Positions 63,233 to 64,000 of a DNA stretch of 64,000 bases are shown here, piece by piece. The translations under genes were made by a program, and so were the position numbers. A model generated the notes under the pieces. It ran no database searches and had not been told where the DNA came from. It saw nothing but the letters and a program-made list of their open reading frames with translations. The DNA comes from Crossiella equi (GTDB lineage Bacteria > Actinomycetota > Actinomycetes > Mycobacteriales > Pseudonocardiaceae): contig NZ_JAGIOO010000001.1 in the NCBI RefSeq assembly GCF_017876755.1, positions 9,099,786 to 9,163,785 of the forward strand, given 5' to 3'. The stretch's first letter is position 1, and every line of letters starts with the position of its first letter.

Positions 63233-64000
63233 CTACTTCTCGCTGTCCAGATGGGCCAGCATCGCCTCCGGGTAGCGGCCGCCGGCGGCCACGCCCTCGG
63301 GGAAGGCCGCGTCCAGTGCCTTGAGGTCGGTGTCGGTCAGCTCCACCGACAGCGCGCCCAGGGCCTCGGTGAGGCGTTCGGTGGTGCGGGCACCGATCAG
63401 CGGGATGATGTCCTGGCCCTGGGCGGCGACCCAGGCGATGGCGAGCTGGCCCGCCGTGACGCCCTTGGCCGAGGCGAGCTCGCGCAGCATCTCGACCAGC
63501 GCGAGGTTGTGGGCCAGGTTCTCCTGCCCGAACCGGGGGCTGAACGCGCGGAAGTCGCCCGCGACGAGCTCCTGGCCCGCGTGCCAGCGGCCGGAGAGCA
63601 GGCCCCGGCCCAGCACGCCGTAGGCGGTGACCGCGATGCCCAGCTCACGGCAGGTGGCCAGGATCTCGGACTCGATGCCGCGCGAGAGCAGCGAGTACTC
63701 GATCTGCAGGTCGACGATCGGGTGCACCGCGGCGGCCCGGCGGATGGTCTCCGCGCCGACCTCGGACAGGCCGAGGTGGCGGACGTGGCCCGCGTCGATC
63801 AGTTCCTTGACCGCGCCGACGGTGTCCTCGATCGGGACGTCCGGGTCCAGGCGGGCCGGGCGGTAGACGTCGATGTGGTCCACGCCCAGGCGCTGGAGGG
63901 AGTACGCGGCGAAGTTCTTCACCGCGGCCGGGCGGCCGTCGAAGCCGTGCCAGCCGCCGTCGGCGTCGCGCAGGGCGCCGAACTTGACGCTGAGCACGGC
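63233..64000 (-). CDS. Aldo/keto reductase, 5' end beyond the window
   Basis: At least 254 C-terminal residues of an AKR. KFG near the visible start retains the catalytic-Lys region, DHIDVYRPARLDPDVPIEDT supplies the His/Asp strand (Arg where His is often found), and PLIGARTTERL is the cofactor loop. The reading frame stays open through the right edge, so the start is outside. It differs clearly from the AKR at 29388-30446. Confidence 0.85.
   Translation of the reverse strand, partial: AVLSVKFGALRDADGGWHGFDGRPAAVKNFAAYSLQRLGVDHIDVYRPARLDPDVPIEDTVGAVKELIDAGHVRHLGLSEVGAETIRRAAAVHPIVDLQIEYSLLSRGIESEILATCRELGIAVTAYGVLGRGLLSGRWHAGQELVAGDFRAFSPRFGQENLAHNLALVEMLRELASAKGVTAGQLAIAWVAAQGQDIIPLIGARTTERLTEALGALSVELTDTDLKALDAAFPEGVAAGGRYPEAMLAHLDSEK

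Overview
The window is very G+C-rich and densely coded, with frequent GTG starts and many ATGA/GTGA 4-base gene overlaps. It carries WhiB, SARP, SARP-like LAL, ALF-repeat and DevR/DevS genes. This points to an actinomycete, most likely of the Pseudonocardiaceae type, but no rRNA or tRNA gene is present to settle it. No insertion sequence, prophage or CRISPR array was seen. Almost all of it reads as accessory chromosome: pigment, secondary metabolism, stress and catabolic modules.

1-8949: a carotenoid/light-response block. A polyprenyl synthase (cut by the left edge) diverges from phytoene synthase and a Rieske protein. On the minus strand a TspO - NAD(P)-binding/DUF2867 protein - WhiB - MerR/cobalamin-domain regulator - CrtU-like desaturase series faces a divergent FAD amine-oxidase-like gene. 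The shared 89-base promoter region has two face-to-face promoters, each with 17-base spacing, and an 11-base direct repeat of the kind expected for a CarH/LitR-type photoreceptor repressor.

9099-12014: a four-gene, translationally coupled partner-switching operon, STAS - GAF/PP2C phosphatase - stand-alone CarH-type cobalamin domain (intact W-x9-EH) - STAS. It looks like a light- or B12-gated sigma-factor control circuit.

12074-29292: a biosynthetic cluster. The minus operon is ACP - HMG-synthase - ECH1 - ECH2 - AT - KS - (small orf) - KAS III. The plus operon is P450 - donor ACP - decarboxylating KS (Cys to Ser) - P450. Together these are a complete polyketide beta-branching set with no modular PKS in the window. 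A SARP remnant, a LuxR-type LAL regulator and an AfsR-type SARP follow.

29388-40154: small metabolic and regulatory units. These are an aldo-keto reductase with a divergent XRE/MmyB regulator, an SDR opposite an MFS-TetR pair across a palindromic operator, an amidohydrolase, a small secreted protein, a frameshifted secreted double-psi-barrel protein, and an ALDH-GMC oxidoreductase operon under a perfect KstR-type box.

40364-44124: a secreted polymorphic toxin (ALF repeats, Ala-rich coiled coil, pretoxin and C-terminal toxin) with an overlapping small immunity-gene candidate.

44218-54245: a dormancy/hypoxia (DosR-like) island. It holds three universal stress proteins, a DevR response regulator, a heme-GAF-type DevS kinase, phosphoketolase, an Acg-type nitroreductase and acetate kinase. 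Two divergent promoters share a DosR-like box.

54252-64000: two secreted hydrolase-type proteins diverge from a LacI-led catabolic operon (FAD oxidoreductase, HyuA-like protein, HELAH protein, permease) across a perfect 14-base palindrome. A partial aldo-keto reductase lies at the right edge. An 11-base palindrome, TCCACWGTGGA, occurs at least six times across the window, mostly inside unrelated genes.
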